From: Saccharibacillus sp. CPCC 101409
GTDB lineage: Bacteria; Bacillota; Bacilli; Paenibacillales; Paenibacillaceae
Reading direction: 5' to 3'
Assembly (NCBI RefSeq): GCF_030518235.1
Contig: NZ_JAULSA010000011.1
Location: 62,001 to 126,000, forward strand
Length of the DNA stretch: 64,000 bases
Positions 62,150 to 64,000 of this stretch are shown in pieces (within the stretch, counting starts at the first letter, position 1; each line of letters opens with the position of its first letter). Below the pieces are notes generated by a model. It was not told the origin of the DNA. It saw only the letters and a program-made list of their open reading frames with translations, and did not search any database. The translations under genes and the position numbers were made by a program.

Positions 62150-64000
62150 CTAGTTCAAATAACCCGCTTTTTGCAGTACGCGCTGGAGCATCGCCGCCGC
62201 TTCCGCGCGCGTCGCATTGCCCTGCGGATTGAACTTCCCGCCGCCCGCGCCCTGGATGATTCCGGCCTGTACCGCTTTGGCGGCATCGTCCGTATATTTG
62301 ATCTTGGCTTTGTCTTTGAACGGCGCCAGCACCTGGCTTGCGCTGCCGCCGAGCGTAACTTCCGTGCCGGCGTATTTGAGCGCGCGCACCATCATGATCG
62401 CCATCTGCTCGCGCGTGATGGGATCGTTCGAACGGAACGTGCCGTCGGTGTTGCCGGCGATCACGCCCGCGTTCACCGCCGCGCCGATCGCCCCGATCGG
62501 CACTTTGCTGTAGCCGATATCGCTGAATCCGGAAGCGGACGCCGCGTCGGCGGGCAGCCCGAGTCCGCGGGAGATCAGCTCGGCGAACTCGCCGCGCGTG
62601 ATAGGGGTCTTCGGCGCGAACGCTTTGGTCATCGACGAACTGAGCACGTATTTGGCCGCCAGTTCGTTGACTACGCCCTGCGACCAGTGTCCGGCCGCTC
62701 CGCCCGCCTGGGCCGTGGAACTGATCGGAATCAGCATGCGGCCTCCGGTGATCGTTCCGGTCATCAGCATGCCCGCCGCCTGGTCGCCGCTTTTCGACGG
62801 AACGAACGACGGCGTGGACGCATTGACGTCGAAATAGACGACCGAAGTGCGCGAAGCCGGCGATTTGACGTTCAGCTTCAAGCGATACGTGCCTTTGATG
62901 CCCGCCGTTTCCGCCGCGGACGACGTTCCCGCTGACGATTCGGCCTTGATGCGGATATCGAGCGGACTGCCCAGCAGCTGCGCGCCGGCTTCGCCCAGCA
63001 TGCCGATCGTGCGCTCCTGCGAAGCCGAAGACGGACTTTCGAGCTGGATCGTCAGCAGCGCATCGGAACCGCCGCTTACGCCCGTCAGCGAAGACAGCGG
63101 CACTTCGTACACCGCGTCTTTGTAACGCACCGCAAAAGCCATATTCCCGCGCTGCATACTGATTTCCTTGAGCGCGTTCAACGGAACCGACACGAAGCCC
63201 GAGTTTTCCGCGTCCGGCACTTCGAACACAACCGCGCCTTCTTGTCCGCCGCGCGCAAACGCCGCGTCAAAAGCGGTTTTCAGCTCGTCCGCTTTGACCG
63301 TATAACGATGACTGCCCGTTCCCAGCGCGGAGGTCGCGTCGGAAGACGACGCGGCGGCGCGGGGCAGGATCAGCATCTCCCGGCCGAAGTCGGCCGCCGG
63401 CAGGAAGCTGCCCGAAGCGGACGAATCCGTCGTCTGGGCTCCGCCCGACAAGCCGGTATTGTTCTGCACCGGAACCTGCTTGAACGCGATCACGTTCGCG
63501 CCCGACACGTTCTTCAGCGGCTCGCCGCCCGGCTGGTAAGTCAAGGCGACCGACTGGCCCGCTTTCAGCTCTCCGTCCAGCTTGAGCGTCAGCGCGCTTC
63601 CCGTCAGCGACGCCGCGGTAACGCCCACCGCGTTCCCGTTGGCCAGGACGCTAAACTGCTTGTACGCCGAGTCGCCCGGCGCATGCAGCGTACCCGTAAA
63701 CGTCACCACGATCTGCCCGCCGCTGCCGACGACGGAGCGGATGCCGCTCGTCCCGGAAGCCGCTTCGACCGGCTGGAGATTCAGCACCGCCGCGGCGTTG
63801 CCGTTGAGGTCGGTCAGCTTGAGCGCGCCCGGCACATACGAGATCGTCACATTGCCGTTTGCGATCAGCGCGGACGCGAGCGTCAGCCGCACGCGGCTGC
63901 CTTCCGCTTTGACGTTCGTGACATAGACCGGCGCTCCGCCGGCCAGCACGGAGAACTGGCTGTTGGTCGGAAGATTGTCCGTTCTCAGCGCTTCGTTATA
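62150..64000 (-). CDS. S-layer homology domain surface protein, 5' end outside the window
   Basis: The frame is open to the right edge, so the first residues seen (YNEALRTDNLPTN) are internal; at least 616 residues are in the window. The N-terminal part has SwmB-like repeats (each ending ...VTISYVPG or ...VALTYQPGG, about 15-175). The middle is a beta-rich region. Three SLH motifs occupy the C-terminal 180 residues (PITRGEFAELISR, DPITREQMAIMMVRA, ATRAEAAAMLQRVL). SLH domains bind pyruvylated secondary cell wall polymer, so it is a wall-associated protein. It lies upstream of the phosphodiester glycosidase gene on the same strand, separated by a terminator. Confidence 0.88.
   Translation of the reverse strand, partial: YNEALRTDNLPTNSQFSVLAGGAPVYVTNVKAEGSRVRLTLASALIANGNVTISYVPGALKLTDLNGNAAAVLNLQPVEAASGTSGIRSVVGSGGQIVVTFTGTLHAPGDSAYKQFSVLANGNAVGVTAASLTGSALTLKLDGELKAGQSVALTYQPGGEPLKNVSGANVIAFKQVPVQNNTGLSGGAQTTDSSASGSFLPAADFGREMLILPRAAASSSDATSALGTGSHRYTVKADELKTAFDAAFARGGQEGAVVFEVPDAENSGFVSVPLNALKEISMQRGNMAFAVRYKDAVYEVPLSSLTGVSGGSDALLTIQLESPSSASQERTIGMLGEAGAQLLGSPLDIRIKAESSAGTSSAAETAGIKGTYRLKLNVKSPASRTSVVYFDVNASTPSFVPSKSGDQAAGMLMTGTITGGRMLIPISSTAQAGGAAGHWSQGVVNELAAKYVLSSSMTKAFAPKTPITRGEFAELISRGLGLPADAASASGFSDIGYSKVPIGAIGAAVNAGVIAGNTDGTFRSNDPITREQMAIMMVRALKYAGTEVTLGGSASQVLAPFKDKAKIKYTDDAAKAVQAGIIQGAGGGKFNPQGNATRAEAAAMLQRVLQKAGYLN

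Noticed and set aside
1-64000. tRNA, rRNA, tmRNA or complete insertion sequences
   Set aside because: None were recognised on either strand; Rpn-type genes are called transposase-like in some databases but lack flanking repeats here.

Overview
The window looks like a chromosomal segment of a Gram-positive, endospore-former-type Bacillota, most likely Paenibacillaceae (Paenibacillus or Saccharibacillus-like). This is inferred from GC-rich coding DNA, AGGAGG-type ribosome binding sites, the gene order degS-degU / comFA-comFC / yvyF-flgM-flgN-flgK-flgL-yviE-fliW-csrA-hag, a complete argCJBDFGH cluster, SLH-domain and copper-amine-oxidase-like wall domains, and Rpn-family nucleases. No rRNA, tRNA, CRISPR array or complete insertion sequence was seen.

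Layout. (1) 1-8.4 kb: a very large secreted protein (DUF5057, choice-of-anchor A and Ig-like domains) convergent with a three-gene operon of type IV pilin-like proteins. (2) 8.5-10.6 kb: an EstA-type esterase and a membrane diguanylate cyclase, followed by two palindromic 106-bp repeats. (3) 11.0-20.8 kb: argC-J-B-D-F-G-H, all on the minus strand, driven from a promoter overlapped by two ARG-box-like sites. The operon is interrupted by a GC-rich 46-49 bp tandem array and by two copies of a nested-palindrome element of about 120 bp. (4) 20.9-28.3 kb: an intact Rpn nuclease with an expandable GLEQ tail, a YitT-type membrane protein, prfB with its programmed +1 frameshift, secA (without the C-terminal zinc motif), hpf, and a decayed Rpn copy. 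(5) 28.4-36.2 kb: two paralogous LPQTG wall-anchored adhesins. (6) 36.3-37.5 kb: a small pore-loop membrane protein and a cold-shock protein.

(7) 37.7-53.1 kb: the late flagellar region. flaG-fliD-fliS-fliT lies at one end and flgM-flgN-flgK-flgL-yviE, fliW-csrA and hag at the other. Between them sits an A+T-rich block with two TPR-containing glycosyltransferases and a CDP-glycerol synthase-like gene. Sigma-D promoter matches precede hag (perfect TAAA-N15-GCCGATAT), flgM and both glycosyltransferases. FlgM (anti-sigma-D), FliW/CsrA (translational control of hag), the chaperone FliS and the glycosylation block together form a coherent flagellin production and decoration module. The second glycosyltransferase is fused to a CDP-glycerol glycerophosphotransferase and lies beside a glycerol-3-phosphate cytidylyltransferase. 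I infer that the flagellar glycan may carry glycerol phosphate.

(8) 53.2-59.1 kb: comFC, comFA, degU and degS. (9) 59.1-64.0 kb: a secreted phosphodiester-glycosidase-domain protein and an SLH-anchored surface protein that runs off the right edge.

Most remaining open frames are antisense or out-of-frame shadows of these genes. Coordinates of starts were adjusted where a ribosome binding site clearly favours an internal start.
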